Of a stretch of DNA of 64,000 nucleotides, positions 52,497-64,000 are shown one piece after another. Source of the stretch: Allobosea sp. BK604 (GTDB lineage: Bacteria; Pseudomonadota; Alphaproteobacteria; Rhizobiales; Beijerinckiaceae); NCBI RefSeq assembly GCF_004341515.1, contig NZ_SLZF01000003.1, forward strand, positions 496,001 to 560,000, given 5' to 3'. The notes under the pieces were generated by a model. The model searched no databases, was not told the DNA's origin, and saw nothing but the letters and a program-made list of their open reading frames with translations. How positions within the stretch are numbered: position 1 is the stretch's first letter; each line of letters begins with the position of its first letter. The position numbers and the translations under genes were made by a program.

Positions 52497-52751
52497 TCAG
52501 CCAACCCTGATGCCGGAGGCTTCGACATAGCGTTTCAGCGACGTCAGGACGGAGACAAGTCGCTCCGGCTGGACCGGCTTGTAGTCGACCAGAGGCCAAT
52601 TCATGATGATGTCGGAGACGAGCCAGCGCAGGTCGGCGCCGCCAGCCTTGTGAAGCTGGCGCACCTGCTCGTCGATGCCCATGCCGAACAGGTTTTCGCC
52701 ATGGGTCGTGATGTCGGTATAGGGATGGTCGCCCGGCCGGCCGTTCGCCAC
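52497..52751 (-). CDS. Small 84-residue protein, first tandem paralogue
   Basis: Exactly 84 residues starting at GTG, 10 bases after the sucB stop. It opens VANGRPGDHPYTDITTHGEN and then LFGMGIDEQVRQLHKAG. The N-terminal GDHPYTDIT block is shared with the following gene, and LVSDIIMNWPLVDYKPVQPE replaces the corresponding part there. It may be translated by ribosomes finishing sucB, as an AGGG lies just before the GTG. A longer in-frame start at 52796 would overlap sucB and give non-homologous residues. The role is unknown, but co-transcription with 2-oxoglutarate dehydrogenase genes is likely. Confidence 0.78.
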   Translation of the reverse strand: MANGRPGDHPYTDITTHGENLFGMGIDEQVRQLHKAGGADLRWLVSDIIMNWPLVDYKPVQPERLVSVLTSLKRYVEASGIRVG

Positions 52752-52761
52752 CGCCCTGGCC

Positions 52762-54036
52762 TCAGAGATCGAGAACGAGGCGCGCCGGATCCTCAAGCGC
52801 CTCCTTGATGCGCACCAGGAAGGTCACCGCCTCCTTGCCGTCGATGATGCGGTGGTCGTAGCTCACGGCGAGATACATCATCGGGCGGATGACGATCTGG
52901 CCGCCGACGACCATCGGCCGCTCCTGGATCTTGTGCATGCCGAGGATGGCCGATTGCGGCGCGTTCAGGATCGGCGTCGACATCAGCGAGCCGTAGACGC
53001 CGCCATTCGAGATGGTGAAGGTGCCGCCCTGCATGTCCTCGATCTTGAGGGCGCCGTCACGGGCCTTCTTGCCGAGCGCGCCGATCTCCTTTTCGACACC
53101 GGCGATCGAGAGCTGGTCGGCATCGCGCACCACCGGCACGACCAGGCCCTTGTCGGTGCCGACCGCGACTGCGATGTGGTAGTAGTTCTTGTAGACGATG
53201 TCGGTGCCGTCGATCTCGGCATTGACGGAGGGGATCTCCTTCAGCGCCTGGACGCAGGCCTTCACGAAGAAGCCCATGAAGCCGAGCTTCACGCCGTGCT
53301 TCTTCTCGAACACGTCCTTGTACTGGTTGCGCAGCGCCATGACGTTGGTCATGTCCACCTCGTTGAAGGTGGTCAGCATGGCGGCGGTGTTCTGCGCTTC
53401 CTTCAGGCGGCGCGCGATGGTCTGGCGCAGCTTGGTCATCTTCACGCGCTCTTCGCGCGAGGCATCGTCAGGCGCCGAGGGAGCACGCACCTGCACCGGA
53501 GCGGCAGGAGCCGAGGCGGCGACAGCCGGGCCGGTCGCGATCGCGGCGAGCATGTCGCCCTTGGTCACGCGGCCATCCTTGCCGGAGGCATTCACCCTCG
53601 AGGGATCGACGCCGCTCTCGGCCGCGAGGCGTGCGACGGCCGGGCCGGAATCGGCGGCCTTGGCGGCCGGCCTGATCGGGGGCTCGCCGGCCACCGCCGC
53701 GGTCTTCTTCTCGGCCTCGGCGACAGTGCTCGCGCCGGCCTTGCCGGCAGCCTGGGCGACCGCGGTCTCTTCCTTCTTCGAAGCAGGCGCAGCACCGTCA
53801 CCGGCAGCGATCGAGCCGAGCAGCGCGTTGACGCCGACCGTCTCGCCTTCCTTGGCGACGATCTCGCCGAGCACGCCGGCAGCCGGCGCGTTCACCTCGA
53901 GCGTGACCTTGTCGGTCTCGAGCTCGACCAAAGGCTCGTCCGCCTTCACGGCCTCGCCCTGCTTCTTGAACCACTTGCCGATCGTCGCCTCGGAGACGGA
54001 TTCGCCGAGGGTGGGTACGCGGATTTCGGTCGCCAT
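52762..54036 (-). CDS. sucB: 2-oxoglutarate dehydrogenase E2 (dihydrolipoyllysine succinyltransferase)
   Basis: A 424-residue E2. One lipoyl domain (1-77) has the lipoylated Lys in [12 protein letters not shown]. An Ala/Pro linker follows, then a peripheral subunit-binding domain (about 130-165, [20 protein letters not shown]) that holds E1 or E3. The catalytic core (about 200-424) has [14 protein letters not shown] and ends with the active-site [16 protein letters not shown]. The product is succinyl-CoA in the TCA cycle. It follows sucA by 41 bases. The gene string continues with two 84-residue proteins rather than lpdA. Confidence 0.97.
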   Translation of the reverse strand: MATEIRVPTLGESVSEATIGKWFKKQGEAVKADEPLVELETDKVTLEVNAPAAGVLGEIVAKEGETVGVNALLGSIAAGDGAAPASKKEETAVAQAAGKAGASTVAEAEKKTAAVAGEPPIRPAAKAADSGPAVARLAAESGVDPSRVNASGKDGRVTKGDMLAAIATGPAVAASAPAAPVQVRAPSAPDDASREERVKMTKLRQTIARRLKEAQNTAAMLTTFNEVDMTNVMALRNQYKDVFEKKHGVKLGFMGFFVKACVQALKEIPSVNAEIDGTDIVYKNYYHIAVAVGTDKGLVVPVVRDADQLSIAGVEKEIGALGKKARDGALKIEDMQGGTFTISNGGVYGSLMSTPILNAPQSAILGMHKIQERPMVVGGQIVIRPMMYLAVSYDHRIIDGKEAVTFLVRIKEALEDPARLVLDL

Positions 54037-54077
54037 GTCAGGCCTCGTTTCGTGTCTTTATCTGGCTTGCGTCTGGC

Positions 54078-57035
54078 TCAGCCCGCGAAGGCTTCGTCCA
54101 GGAACGCGTTGAGCTGGGCGAGGTGCTTCGACATCAGACCGGTCGCGGTCGCGGCCGAGGCCGGGCGGCCGACATAGCGCGGCCGCTTCGACTTCGAGCC
54201 GGCATGGCCCAGCACCCATTCGAGATAAGGCTCGACGAAGGTCCAGGAGCCCATGTTCTTCGGCTCCTCCTGGCACCAGACCACGTCTGCAGCCTTGAAG
54301 CGGGCCAGTTCCTGCGCCAGCGACTTCAGCGGGAACGGATAGAGCTGCTCGACGCGCATCAGGTAGACATCGTCGATGCCGCGCTTCTCGCGCTCTTCCA
54401 GCAGGTCGAAATAGACCTTGCCGGTGCAGAGCACGACGCGGCGGATCTTCGAATCCTTGACCAGCTTGGTCTCGGACTTGCCGCGCTCGGCATCATCATG
54501 CAGGACGCGGTGGAAGGTCGAGCCCTCAGCCAGATCCGACAGGTCGGAGACGCAGCGCTTGTGGCGCAGCAGGCTCTTCGGCGTCATCAGGATGAGCGGC
54601 TTGCGGAAGTCGCGCTTCAGCTGGCGGCGCAGGATGTGGAAATAGCTCGCCGGCGTCGAGCAGTTCGCCACCTGCATATTGTCCTCGGCGCACATCTGCA
54701 GGAAGCGCTCGAGGCGGGCTGAGGAGTGCTCCGGACCCTGGCCCTCATAGCCATGCGGCAGCAGGCAGACGAGGCCGGACATGCGCAGCCACTTGCGCTC
54801 GCCCGAGGAGATGAACTGGTCGAACACCACCTGCGCGCCATTGGCGAAGTCGCCGAACTGGGCTTCCCACATGGTCAGCGCGTTCGGCTCCGACAGCGTA
54901 TAGCCGTACTCGAAGCCGAGCACCGCCTCTTCCGAGAGCATCGAGTTGATGACCTCGTAGCGCGACTGGCCCTCGCGGATATTGTTGAGCGAGGTATGGC
55001 GCGCCTCGGTCTCCTGGTCGATCAGCACCGAATGGCGCTGCGAGAAGGTGCCGCGCTCGCAATCCTGGCCGGAGAGCCGGACCGGGTTGCCGTCGAGCAG
55101 CAGCGAGCCGAAGGCGAGCGCCTCGGCCGTCGCCCAGTCGATGCCCTCGCCGGTGTCGACCGCCTTGCGGCGGTTGTCGAGAAAACGCTGGATCGTCTTG
55201 TGGACATTGAAGCCGGCCGGAACGGCCGTGATCTTCTCGGTGATCTCCTTGAGCACCGTGGCCGGGACGCTCGTCGCACCGCGGCGCGGGTCGTCCTCGT
55301 CGGCGCGGATCGCCTTCATGCCGGCCCAGCGGCCGTCGAGCCAGTCGGCCTTGTTCGGCTTGAAGGACTGGCCAGCGTCGAACTCGATCTCGAGCTTACC
55401 CTTCCAGGCCGCCTTCATCTCGTCGATCTCGCCGGCGTTGATCACGCCCTCGGCCTCGAGCTTGGCGCTGTAGAGCTCCAGCGTCGACTTGTGGCCGCGG
55501 ATCTTGCGGTACATCAGCGGCTGGGTGAAGCCCGGCTCGTCGCCCTCGTTATGGCCGAAGCGGCGATAGCAGAACATGTCGATCACGACCGGCTTGTGGA
55601 ATTTCTGCCGGAATTCGATCGCGATCTTGGCGGCGAACACCACCGCCTCCGGATCGTCGCCGTTCACATGGAAGACCGGCGCCTCGACCATCTTCGCCAC
55701 GTCGGACGGATAGGGCGAGGAGCGCGAATAGCGCGGATAGGTCGTGAAGCCGATCTGGTTGTTGATGATGAAATGAACCGAGCCGCCGGTGCGGTGGCCC
55801 TTCAGCCCGGAGAGGCCGAGGCACTCGGCCACGACGCCCTGGCCGGCGAAGGCCGCGTCGCCATGCAGCAGCAGCGGCAGCACCTTCGAGCGCTCGACGA
55901 TGTCGTTGAACTGGTCCTGCTTGGCGCGGACCTTGCCGAGAACGACGGGGTCGACGATCTCGAGATGCGACGGGTTGGCCGTCAGCGAGACGTGGACATT
56001 GTTGCCGTCGAACTCGCGATCGCTGGACGCGCCGAGATGATACTTGACGTCGCCCGAGCCCTCGACGTCATCAGGGGCGAAGGAGCCGCCCTTGAACTCG
56101 TGGAAGAGCGCGCGATGCGGCTTGCCGAGCACCTGGGTCAACACGTTGAGGCGGCCGCGATGGGCCATGCCGAAGACGATGTCGCGCACGCCGAGCGCGC
56201 CGCCGCGCTTGATGATCTGCTCCAGTGCCGGAACCAGCGCCTCACCGCCGTCGAGGCCGAAGCGCTTGGTACCGGTGAACTTGAGGTCGAGGAACTTCTC
56301 GAATCCCTCGGCTTCGACCAGCTTGTTGAGGATGGCGCGCTTGCCCTCGCGGGTGAAGGCGATCTCCTTGTCGGGACCCTCGATCCGCTCCTGTAGCCAG
56401 GCCTTCTGCTCCGGATCGGAGATATGCATGAACTCGATGCCGATCGTATTGCAGTAGGTGCGCTGCAGGATCGCCGTCATCTCGCGCACGGTCGCGAATT
56501 CTAGGCCGAGCACGTTGTCGATGAAGATCTTGCGGTCGAGATCCGCCTCGCCGAAGCCGAAGGCCGCCGGTGACAGTTCCTCCGGATCCTTGACCTGCTC
56601 GATACCGAGCGGATCGAGCTTGGCATGGAGATGGCCGCGCGCCCGATAGGCGCGGATCAGCATCAGCGCGCGGACGGAATCGCGCGTCGCCTGCTGGACA
56701 TCGGAAGCGCTGAGCGTCGCGCCGGCCGCCTTGGCCTTGCCGGTGAGCTTGTCGCTCAGGACCTTCTCGACCACGCCCCAGTCGCCATCGAGCGCCGAGA
56801 CCAGCTCGCCATTGGCCGCGATCGGCCAGTTCGGCTTCTTCCAGGAGGCGCCCTTGGCGTTCTGGACGATGGCCTCGCCATCATCCTTCAGCGCGCCGAA
56901 AAAGCCCTGCCACTGCTCGTCGACCGACTTCGGGTCAGCCTGGTAGCGGGCATAGAGCTCTTCGATATAGGCCGCGTTGCCGCCGTAGAGGAAACCCGTC
57001 TGCGCGAGAGCCTCATTGATGTCCTGGCGAGCCAT
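54078..57035 (-). CDS. sucA: 2-oxoglutarate dehydrogenase E1
   Basis: A 985-residue thiamine diphosphate enzyme that decarboxylates 2-oxoglutarate. The N-terminal arm ([20 protein letters not shown]) that binds E2/E3 is present. [58 protein letters not shown] and [20 protein letters not shown] are the conserved cofactor and substrate regions. The start at 57035 is chosen since the 18 residues before it are not conserved and come from a hairpin-rich gap. It follows sucD, with an intercistronic hairpin between. Length is normal for the family. Confidence 0.97.
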   Translation of the reverse strand: MARQDINEALAQTGFLYGGNAAYIEELYARYQADPKSVDEQWQGFFGALKDDGEAIVQNAKGASWKKPNWPIAANGELVSALDGDWGVVEKVLSDKLTGKAKAAGATLSASDVQQATRDSVRALMLIRAYRARGHLHAKLDPLGIEQVKDPEELSPAAFGFGEADLDRKIFIDNVLGLEFATVREMTAILQRTYCNTIGIEFMHISDPEQKAWLQERIEGPDKEIAFTREGKRAILNKLVEAEGFEKFLDLKFTGTKRFGLDGGEALVPALEQIIKRGGALGVRDIVFGMAHRGRLNVLTQVLGKPHRALFHEFKGGSFAPDDVEGSGDVKYHLGASSDREFDGNNVHVSLTANPSHLEIVDPVVLGKVRAKQDQFNDIVERSKVLPLLLHGDAAFAGQGVVAECLGLSGLKGHRTGGSVHFIINNQIGFTTYPRYSRSSPYPSDVAKMVEAPVFHVNGDDPEAVVFAAKIAIEFRQKFHKPVVIDMFCYRRFGHNEGDEPGFTQPLMYRKIRGHKSTLELYSAKLEAEGVINAGEIDEMKAAWKGKLEIEFDAGQSFKPNKADWLDGRWAGMKAIRADEDDPRRGATSVPATVLKEITEKITAVPAGFNVHKTIQRFLDNRRKAVDTGEGIDWATAEALAFGSLLLDGNPVRLSGQDCERGTFSQRHSVLIDQETEARHTSLNNIREGQSRYEVINSMLSEEAVLGFEYGYTLSEPNALTMWEAQFGDFANGAQVVFDQFISSGERKWLRMSGLVCLLPHGYEGQGPEHSSARLERFLQMCAEDNMQVANCSTPASYFHILRRQLKRDFRKPLILMTPKSLLRHKRCVSDLSDLAEGSTFHRVLHDDAERGKSETKLVKDSKIRRVVLCTGKVYFDLLEEREKRGIDDVYLMRVEQLYPFPLKSLAQELARFKAADVVWCQEEPKNMGSWTFVEPYLEWVLGHAGSKSKRPRYVGRPASAATATGLMSKHLAQLNAFLDEAFAG

Positions 57036-57100
57036 TGTCCTGTGCCTTCCACATCCTGCCCGGCCTGTCCGGGCACCCTTTAGCTGCATTGCCCCGGAAA

Positions 57101-57131
57101 CGTCATGGCCGGGTCGGACCCGGCCATGACG
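57101..57131. repeat. Hairpin between sucD and sucA (family C-like)
   Basis: CGTCATGGCCGGGTC and GACCCGGCCATGACG are perfect inverses around a single base, so about 13 pairs could form with a 5-base loop. The CGTCATG...CATGACG ends resemble the outer arms of family C repeats. A second smaller hairpin (TGCCCGG/CCGGGCA, 57057-57075) sits 22 bases before the sucA start. Confidence 0.75.
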
Positions 57132-57144
57132 CCCCTTGCGAGGC

Positions 57145-58029
57145 TCAACCCTTCAACACGTCGACCAAGGTCTTTCCAAGGCGCGCCGGCGAGGGCGAGA
57201 CCTTGATGCCGGCCGCTTCCATGGCCGCGATCTTGTCCTCGGCGCCGCCCTTGCCGCCCGAGATGATCGCGCCGGCATGGCCCATGCGGCGGCCGGGAGG
57301 TGCCGTGCGGCCGGCGATGAAGCCGACCATCGGTTTCTTGCGGCCGCGCTTCGCCTCGTCCTTGATGAACTGCGCCGCGTCCTCCTCGGCCGAGCCGCCG
57401 ATCTCGCCGATCATCACGATCGACTCGGTCTTCGGGTCGGCGAGGAACATCTCGAGCATGTCGATGAACTCGGTGCCCTTGACCGGGTCACCGCCAATGC
57501 CGACGGCCGTGGTCTGGCCGAGGCCCTCATTCGTGGTCTGGAACACGGCCTCATAGGTAAGCGTGCCCGAGCGCGAGACAATGCCGACCGAGCCCGGCCG
57601 GAAGATGTTCGCCGGCATGATGCCGATCTTGCTCTCGCCGGCGGTGACGACGCCCGGGCAGTTCGGCCCGATCAGCCGCGACTTCGAGCCCGAGAGCGAG
57701 CGCTTGACGCGGACCATGTCGAGCACCGGGATACCCTCGGTGATGCAGATGATCAGCGGGATCTCGGCATCGATCGCCTCGCAGATCGCATCGGCCGCAC
57801 CCGGAGGCGGCACATAGACGACGGACGCGTCGGCGCCGGTCTTGTCGCGGGCCTCCGCGACCGTGTCGAAGACCGGCAGGCCGAGATGGATCGAGCCGCC
57901 CTTGCCCGGCGAGGTGCCGCCGACCATCTGCGTGCCATATGCGATGGCCTGCTCGGAATGGAAGGTGCCGTTCTTGCCGGTGAAGCCCTGGCAGATGACC
58001 TTGGTGTTCTTGTCGATCAGGATGGACAT
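57145..58029 (-). CDS. sucD: Succinyl-CoA synthetase alpha subunit
   Basis: A 294-residue subunit that forms the phosphohistidine intermediate. The CoA-binding start is [20 protein letters not shown], and [26 protein letters not shown] and the active-site His in [10 protein letters not shown] are present. It converts succinyl-CoA to succinate with formation of ATP or GTP, in complex with SucC. It starts 9 bases after the sucC stop, so the two are surely co-transcribed. Confidence 0.98.
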   Translation of the reverse strand: MSILIDKNTKVICQGFTGKNGTFHSEQAIAYGTQMVGGTSPGKGGSIHLGLPVFDTVAEARDKTGADASVVYVPPPGAADAICEAIDAEIPLIICITEGIPVLDMVRVKRSLSGSKSRLIGPNCPGVVTAGESKIGIMPANIFRPGSVGIVSRSGTLTYEAVFQTTNEGLGQTTAVGIGGDPVKGTEFIDMLEMFLADPKTESIVMIGEIGGSAEEDAAQFIKDEAKRGRKKPMVGFIAGRTAPPGRRMGHAGAIISGGKGGAEDKIAAMEAAGIKVSPSPARLGKTLVDVLKG

Positions 58030-58038
58030 CGGTTTACC

Positions 58039-59235
<1,197 letters not shown>

Positions 59236-59337
59236 GCCTGATGTCCTGTGCGGAAGAAGCGAATGGCGGGCGGACGATGGCGAAGGCCGAACGGCGACGC
59301 ATCACGCATCGCCGCCCACTCCGCCATCCGCTCTATT

Positions 59338-60303
<966 letters not shown>

Positions 60304-60562
60304 CTAGTCCTTGTCTTAGTGCTGCGACATGCCGGAGAGCCCGGCGAAAGCCAGCGTTCCTTTGACTCGAACGCCGCTACCCCCGCAACCCTGAACACAG
60401 TTCGGGCAATTTGATGGAAGCCGAGGGGCAGTCCACCCGGTGTCCCGGCTTCTGCCTATGATATCAAAGGTTTGGAACCATTCTTAGGAACGCCCGCGCG
60501 CGAGGCCGCAGCGCCGAAAGAAAAATTACAAGTTACGAATTTTGTTATTTGTCGCGGGATTT

Positions 60563-61162
60563 TCACACAATGCCTGTCGACAGCACGCGCAGCGCCACCC
60601 GGATCAGGGTCGACAATCTCGCATCGACCGAGGCCTGCGGAACGTCCGCCTCCAGTTCGAGCGAGGCCGGATGTATGAAGCGATGGGTGGCGTCGATCAC
60701 ATAGGCGATCGCCTTGTCGCGGTCGCGCGGCTCGAAGGCGCCCGAAGCGATCCCCTCGTCGATGACACGCTCGAACAGGGCCCGCACGCGCGCCCGGTTG
60801 CGCCGGCTGATCGCATGGCGCTTGGCCACCGCCTGGGAGAGTGCGGCGAAGAGATGCGGATCCTCGCTGAGCAGATCGCGATTGGCCCTGGCCAAGGCCA
60901 GGATCAGCCGCTCCAGCTTGTCATCGGCCGGGTCCGGCCCATCGGCGATATCCGCAAGGCGCCGCTCCGTCGCCTTGAGCCAGAGATCGACGACCGCATC
61001 GACCAGCGCCGCGCGCGAGGGGAAGTAGCGGTAGACATTGGCATGGGTCATGCCCGCCTCTTCCGCCACCGCGACGACGGTGAAACGGCGCAGGCCATGC
61101 AGGCGCAGATGCTCGCTGGCGACGGAGAGGATGCGGGTCTCGCTCGGCTCGCGTGTCGGCAT
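60563..61162 (-). CDS. TetR family transcriptional regulator
   Basis: A 199-residue regulator. The N-terminal HTH (about 8-55) has TRILSVASEHLRLHGLRRFT and AEEAGMTHANVYRYFPSRAA, standard for TetR. The rest is a helical ligand domain (LERLILALARANRDLLSEDP) resembling the tetR_C_7/AcrR-like group. The ATG at 61162 follows GGGGGC; an earlier start runs into a palindromic repeat. It lies downstream of zapE on the same strand, 247 bases away, and no obvious target gene is next to it. The ligand is unknown. Confidence 0.9.
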   Translation of the reverse strand: MPTREPSETRILSVASEHLRLHGLRRFTVVAVAEEAGMTHANVYRYFPSRAALVDAVVDLWLKATERRLADIADGPDPADDKLERLILALARANRDLLSEDPHLFAALSQAVAKRHAISRRNRARVRALFERVIDEGIASGAFEPRDRDKAIAYVIDATHRFIHPASLELEADVPQASVDARLSTLIRVALRVLSTGIV

Positions 61163-61191
61163 GCCGCCCCCTAGAGAATGGTGCGCGGGTT

Positions 61192-61353
61192 CCCTTCTCC
61201 CCTTGCGGGAGAAGGTGGCAGCGCGCAGCGCTGACGGATGAGGGGTCGCGCGACGCTGCAAGGTACGGCGTATGGAACGCTCCACATTTCGGAGAGGACA
61301 GCGCGACCCCTCATCCGCCCCTGCCGGGGCACCTTCTCCCGCAGGGGGAGAAG
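61192..61353. repeat. Family E long palindrome between zapE and tetR-type genes
   Basis: The left half CCCTTCTCCCCTTGCGGGAG, AAGGTGGCAGCGCG and GACGGATGAGGGGTCGCGC is mirrored on the right by GCGCGACCCCTCATCC, CCGGGGCACCTTCTCCCGC and GGGGGAGAAG. About 160 bases can fold into one large hairpin. Only one copy is present in this window, but elements of this type are widespread in Rhizobiales. Confidence 0.85.
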
Positions 61354-61409
61354 TGAAGAGGGGCGCTCGCCCAGTCGTTTCGTCGATGCACTCCAGCCCC
61401 GCATCGCCG

Positions 61410-62591
61410 TCACGTATCGATCAGGCCGGTCGTATCGTCGCTCGCCGCCGAGTCGACGCGGCCATGCGGCAGGGCGAGGTATTCGTCCGAGCGCATCTCG
61501 ATCAGTCGTGACACGGTCCGGTCGAACTCGAACGCCTCGCGCCCGGACTCGGCCCTATAGAGCTCGTGCGGCTCGGCCTCGGCCGAGGCGAGCAGCTTCA
61601 CATGGTGCTCGTAGAGCGTATCGATGAGGATGATGAAGCGCTTCGCCTCGTTGCGGCGGTCCAGGTCCATGATCGGGATGCCGTCGAGGATGAGCGTGTG
61701 GAAGCGCTGCGCCAGCGCGATATAGTCCGAGGCGCCATAGGGCTTTGCGCAAAGATCGGCAAAGGACGCGCGCGCGACGCTGCCGGCAGCCTGCGGCAGA
61801 TCGAGTTCATGTCCTTTGACCGAGAGCGTCACCGGCTGGCCGGCAGCGGCTCCGCTGAGCCGCTTGAAGGCGATGTCGAGCGCATCCTTCGCCGCCTTGT
61901 CGGGCGGGACATGGTAGACCGGCGCATCGCCCAGTTTCTCCAGCCGGAAATCGGTGCGGGCATCGAGCCTGAGGACATCGACCTTCTCGGTCAGCAGCGC
62001 GATGAAGGGCAGGAAGAGCGAACGGTTGAGGCCGCCCTCATAAAGCCGTGACGGCTCGACATTCGAGGTCGCGACCACGGTAACGCCGTTCGCAAAGAGC
62101 GCCGTGAACAGCCGGCCCAGGATCATCGCATCGGCGATATCGGTGACGGTGAACTCGTCGAAGCAGAGCAGCGTCGCCTCATGTGCGAGCTCGGCCGCGA
62201 CCGGGCCTATCGGGTCCGGCTCCTTGACCTCGCCGGCCTTGAGGCGCTGGCGATAGGCATGGATGCGCGCATGGACATCGGCCATGAAGGCGTGGAAATG
62301 CACGCGCCGGCGCTTTTGCAGCGGCACGGCGTCGTAGAACATGTCCATCAGCATGGTCTTGCCGCGGCCGACCGAGCCCCAGATATAGAGACCCTTCACG
62401 GCCTCGGCCGAGGCGTGCTTGCTGCCGCCGAAGAGCCAGCCGAGCGCGCTGCTCTTCTTCGCCAGGCGTTTCGCCGCCAGCGCCTCGCTCAGCGCCGCCA
62501 GTCGCTTGACCACGGCGACCTGAGCCGGATCGCGCTCGATGGCGCCGGCCTCGACCAGGGCGGCATAACGTTCGATGATGGTTGCGGGCAT
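61410..62591 (-). CDS. zapE: Cell division protein ZapE (AFG1-like ATPase)
   Basis: A 393-residue P-loop ATPase. Walker A is in YIWGSVGRGKTMLMDMFYDA, Walker B is in ATLLCFDEFTVTDIADAMIL, and the sensor region VVATSNVEPSRLYEGGLNRS is characteristic of AFG1/ZapE proteins. ZapE associates with the FtsZ ring in E. coli and influences division under stress. Yeast AFG1 acts in mitochondrial protein quality control. In many alphaproteobacteria the gene lies near mdh-sucCD, as here. Its ATG starts 70 bases beyond the LysR stop. The domain is complete. Confidence 0.95.
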   Translation of the reverse strand: MPATIIERYAALVEAGAIERDPAQVAVVKRLAALSEALAAKRLAKKSSALGWLFGGSKHASAEAVKGLYIWGSVGRGKTMLMDMFYDAVPLQKRRRVHFHAFMADVHARIHAYRQRLKAGEVKEPDPIGPVAAELAHEATLLCFDEFTVTDIADAMILGRLFTALFANGVTVVATSNVEPSRLYEGGLNRSLFLPFIALLTEKVDVLRLDARTDFRLEKLGDAPVYHVPPDKAAKDALDIAFKRLSGAAAGQPVTLSVKGHELDLPQAAGSVARASFADLCAKPYGASDYIALAQRFHTLILDGIPIMDLDRRNEAKRFIILIDTLYEHHVKLLASAEAEPHELYRAESGREAFEFDRTVSRLIEMRSDEYLALPHGRVDSAASDDTTGLIDT

Positions 62592-62661
62592 GGATCGCGG
62601 CGGGAACTATCGAGCCTCGGGGTTACGGCAGGCGCGGGCCGACCGCAAGGCCGGGCAACGC

Positions 62662-63528
62662 TCAGGCCGCCTGACGCTGGCGCACCAGCCCGGCGCGGAT
62701 ATGGCGGGCGAGTTCGAGCACTGGCGCATCGGCCTGCGAACGCGAGAGATGCAGGTTGATCGCGAAGGGCGGCAACTCGGGCAGGCCCTCCTCGGCACCG
62801 AGAATGTCGAGATCGGCCGGCACGGTCGAAGCCAGCCAGGCGGTGACCGCGAGATCGGTCCGCACCGTCGCCGTCGTCGCCTCGATATTGCCGTTCTCGA
62901 ACACGGTGCGCCATTGCTTGCCCTGCTCGCCGAGAGCGGAGAGCACGGCCGGACGAAAGGCGCAGGTATCGGCGACCATCGAGATCGGCAGGACCGGCTT
63001 GAGATGGGCGTTGCCCGCCCTGGCGCCGACCCAGACCAGCCGCTCGATGCCGAGGCACTCGCCCCGACTCTGCCCGAGCGGCTCCTCGATCACCGCGACA
63101 TCGATCTCGCCGCGCTCCAACGCCTCCAGCAGGCGCGGCGAGGAATTGCAGACCAGCGAGATTTCGACCTGCGGACAGGCCTCGGTATAGGCCTTCAGCA
63201 CGGGCGCGAGGCTGGTGCCGATCAGATCATAGGGGACGCCGAGCCGCACGCTGCCGCGTGTCACCTTGGCGGTCATCTCCGACCAGATCTCGTCATTGAG
63301 GCCGAGCAGCCGGCGCGCCTTGCCAAGCAGCCGCTCGCCGGCATCGGTGACGGCGAGCCCGCGCCGGCCGCGTGTGAACAAGGCGCCGCCGAGCACCTCC
63401 TCCAGCCGTTTCACCTGCTGGCTGACCGCGCTTTGCGTCAGGTTCAGCACATTGGCGGCTGCGGTCATGCTGGCATGGTCGGCGACCGCGACGAAGGTGC
63501 GGATCAGGGCGAGATCGAGATTGCGCAT
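62662..63528 (-). CDS. LysR family transcriptional regulator
   Basis: A 288-residue regulator. The N-terminal winged HTH (1-60) has LALIRTFVAVADHASMTAAA then LNLTQSAVSQQVKRLEEVLG. The remaining part is the LysR substrate-binding domain (VRLGVPYDLIGTSLAPVLKA, ERGEIDVAVIEEPLG). The start at 63528 (MRNLDLAL) is standard for the family. It is divergent from a LysE-type exporter, with 98 bases between, which in the classical LysG/LysE system means the regulator activates the exporter when its amino acid accumulates. The substrate here is not determined. Confidence 0.93.
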   Translation of the reverse strand: MRNLDLALIRTFVAVADHASMTAAANVLNLTQSAVSQQVKRLEEVLGGALFTRGRRGLAVTDAGERLLGKARRLLGLNDEIWSEMTAKVTRGSVRLGVPYDLIGTSLAPVLKAYTEACPQVEISLVCNSSPRLLEALERGEIDVAVIEEPLGQSRGECLGIERLVWVGARAGNAHLKPVLPISMVADTCAFRPAVLSALGEQGKQWRTVFENGNIEATTATVRTDLAVTAWLASTVPADLDILGAEEGLPELPPFAINLHLSRSQADAPVLELARHIRAGLVRQRQAA

Positions 63529-63626
63529 CTCGGCATTATGATCCCTAATATCTGACTTATCCAACATTCGTTTCCATAATGGCCGTCATGCGCCTAGCAC
63601 TGCCCGCTCAGTTCGGGAGCAGGGCC

Positions 63627-64000
63627 ATGACAGTTGCAGAGTTTCTGCCGTTCTTTCTTTTCGCGGCGGTCTCCACCATCACGCCGGGCATGACGACGAC
63701 GCTCGCCACGGCGTCGGGCGCGCATTTCGGCTTCCGCCGCTCCCTGCCCTTCATGGCCGGCGTCTCCTTTGGACTCGCCGCCATGGCGGTCGCGGCGGCC
63801 GCCGGCCTCGCCAGCCTGCTGATGGCGCAGCCTTCGCTGCAATTCGCGATGAAGGCGGCCGGCACGCTCTACCTGCTCTGGCTCGCCTGGAAGATCGGTC
63901 GCAGCGGCCCGCCGCATCTTGGCGCCGAGATCGCGCGGCCGACCGGCTTCCTCGCGGCCATCGCAGTGCAGTTCCAGAATCCCAAGGGCTGGGCGATGGT
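63627..64000 (+). CDS. LysE family exporter (partial, cut by the window edge)
   Basis: The first 124 residues of a LysE/RhtB amino acid exporter. It starts MTVAEFLPFFLFAAVSTITP, and the GMTTTLATASGAHFG that follows is at the position of the family PGP motif but reads ITPGM. Three membrane helices are visible (about 5-25, 40-65, 72-90), and AVQFQNPKGWAM is the conserved Asn-Pro-Lys segment. GGGAGCAGGG precedes the ATG. It is divergent from the LysR regulator, as in LysG/LysE pairs. The 3' half lies outside the window. Confidence 0.9.
   Translation, partial: MTVAEFLPFFLFAAVSTITPGMTTTLATASGAHFGFRRSLPFMAGVSFGLAAMAVAAAAGLASLLMAQPSLQFAMKAAGTLYLLWLAWKIGRSGPPHLGAEIARPTGFLAAIAVQFQNPKGWAM

Overview
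The window reads as a chromosomal segment of a high-GC alphaproteobacterium, most likely Hyphomicrobiales and perhaps Bosea-like. This placement is inferred from the mdh-sucCD-sucAB gene order, a MucR/Ros regulator, a ribosomal protein L21 with a C-terminal helix-hairpin-helix tail, heavy use of GC-ending codons and many short palindromic intergenic repeats. No phage, plasmid, transposase, CRISPR array or rRNA operon is visible.

Layout. 1-6 kb: small exported proteins, a stand-alone Fis-type HTH protein, a methyl-accepting chemotaxis protein and a RidA protein. 6.2-13 kb: a 2243-residue autotransporter with about 15 passenger-associated repeats. 13-17 kb: small lipoprotein, S1/P1 nuclease, MucR-like regulator, an orphan gene and tRNA-Ser(CGA). 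17-19 kb: rplU-rpmA and an acetyltransferase. 19.3-25.6 kb: a minus-strand set for sugar-acid chemistry (IlvD/Edd dehydratase; then PEP-mutase/isocitrate-lyase family protein, 108-aa protein, double GNAT, 2-keto-3-deoxy-acid-type SDR, D-erythronate dehydrogenase). 26-31 kb: aminotransferase plus SMR pump, TerB-like protein, Lrp regulator divergent from hppD, and a tandem protease-inhibitor protein. 31-41 kb: a second sugar-acid region with a 2-hydroxyacid dehydrogenase, GntR regulator, complete carbohydrate ABC importer, L-threonate-dehydrogenase-like protein, LacI regulator and another beta-hydroxyacid dehydrogenase. 41-51 kb: DMT transporter, MarR, quinone reductase, FAD oxidase, cytosine deaminase, folD, lpdA and L-lactate permease. 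50.7-60.3 kb: a minus-strand TCA run mdh-sucC-sucD-sucA-sucB followed by two tandem 84-aa paralogues, a VOC protein, an atypical AT-richer gene and a MAPEG protein. 60.5-64 kb: TetR, ZapE ATPase, and a LysR/LysE divergent pair running off the right edge.

How it fits together. The two sugar-acid regions (19-26 and 31-41 kb) share enzyme classes, and the dehydratase and the 2-hydroxyacid dehydrogenase carry the same 12-base motif 50-55 bases upstream of their start codons, so they may form one regulon for an imported aldonic or tetronic acid. The TCA block supplies the 2-oxoglutarate dehydrogenase complex, with its E3 subunit (lpdA) transcribed separately about 4 kb beyond sucB. At least five families of short palindromic repeats are spread between genes, and one family provides the stop codon of two unrelated genes.
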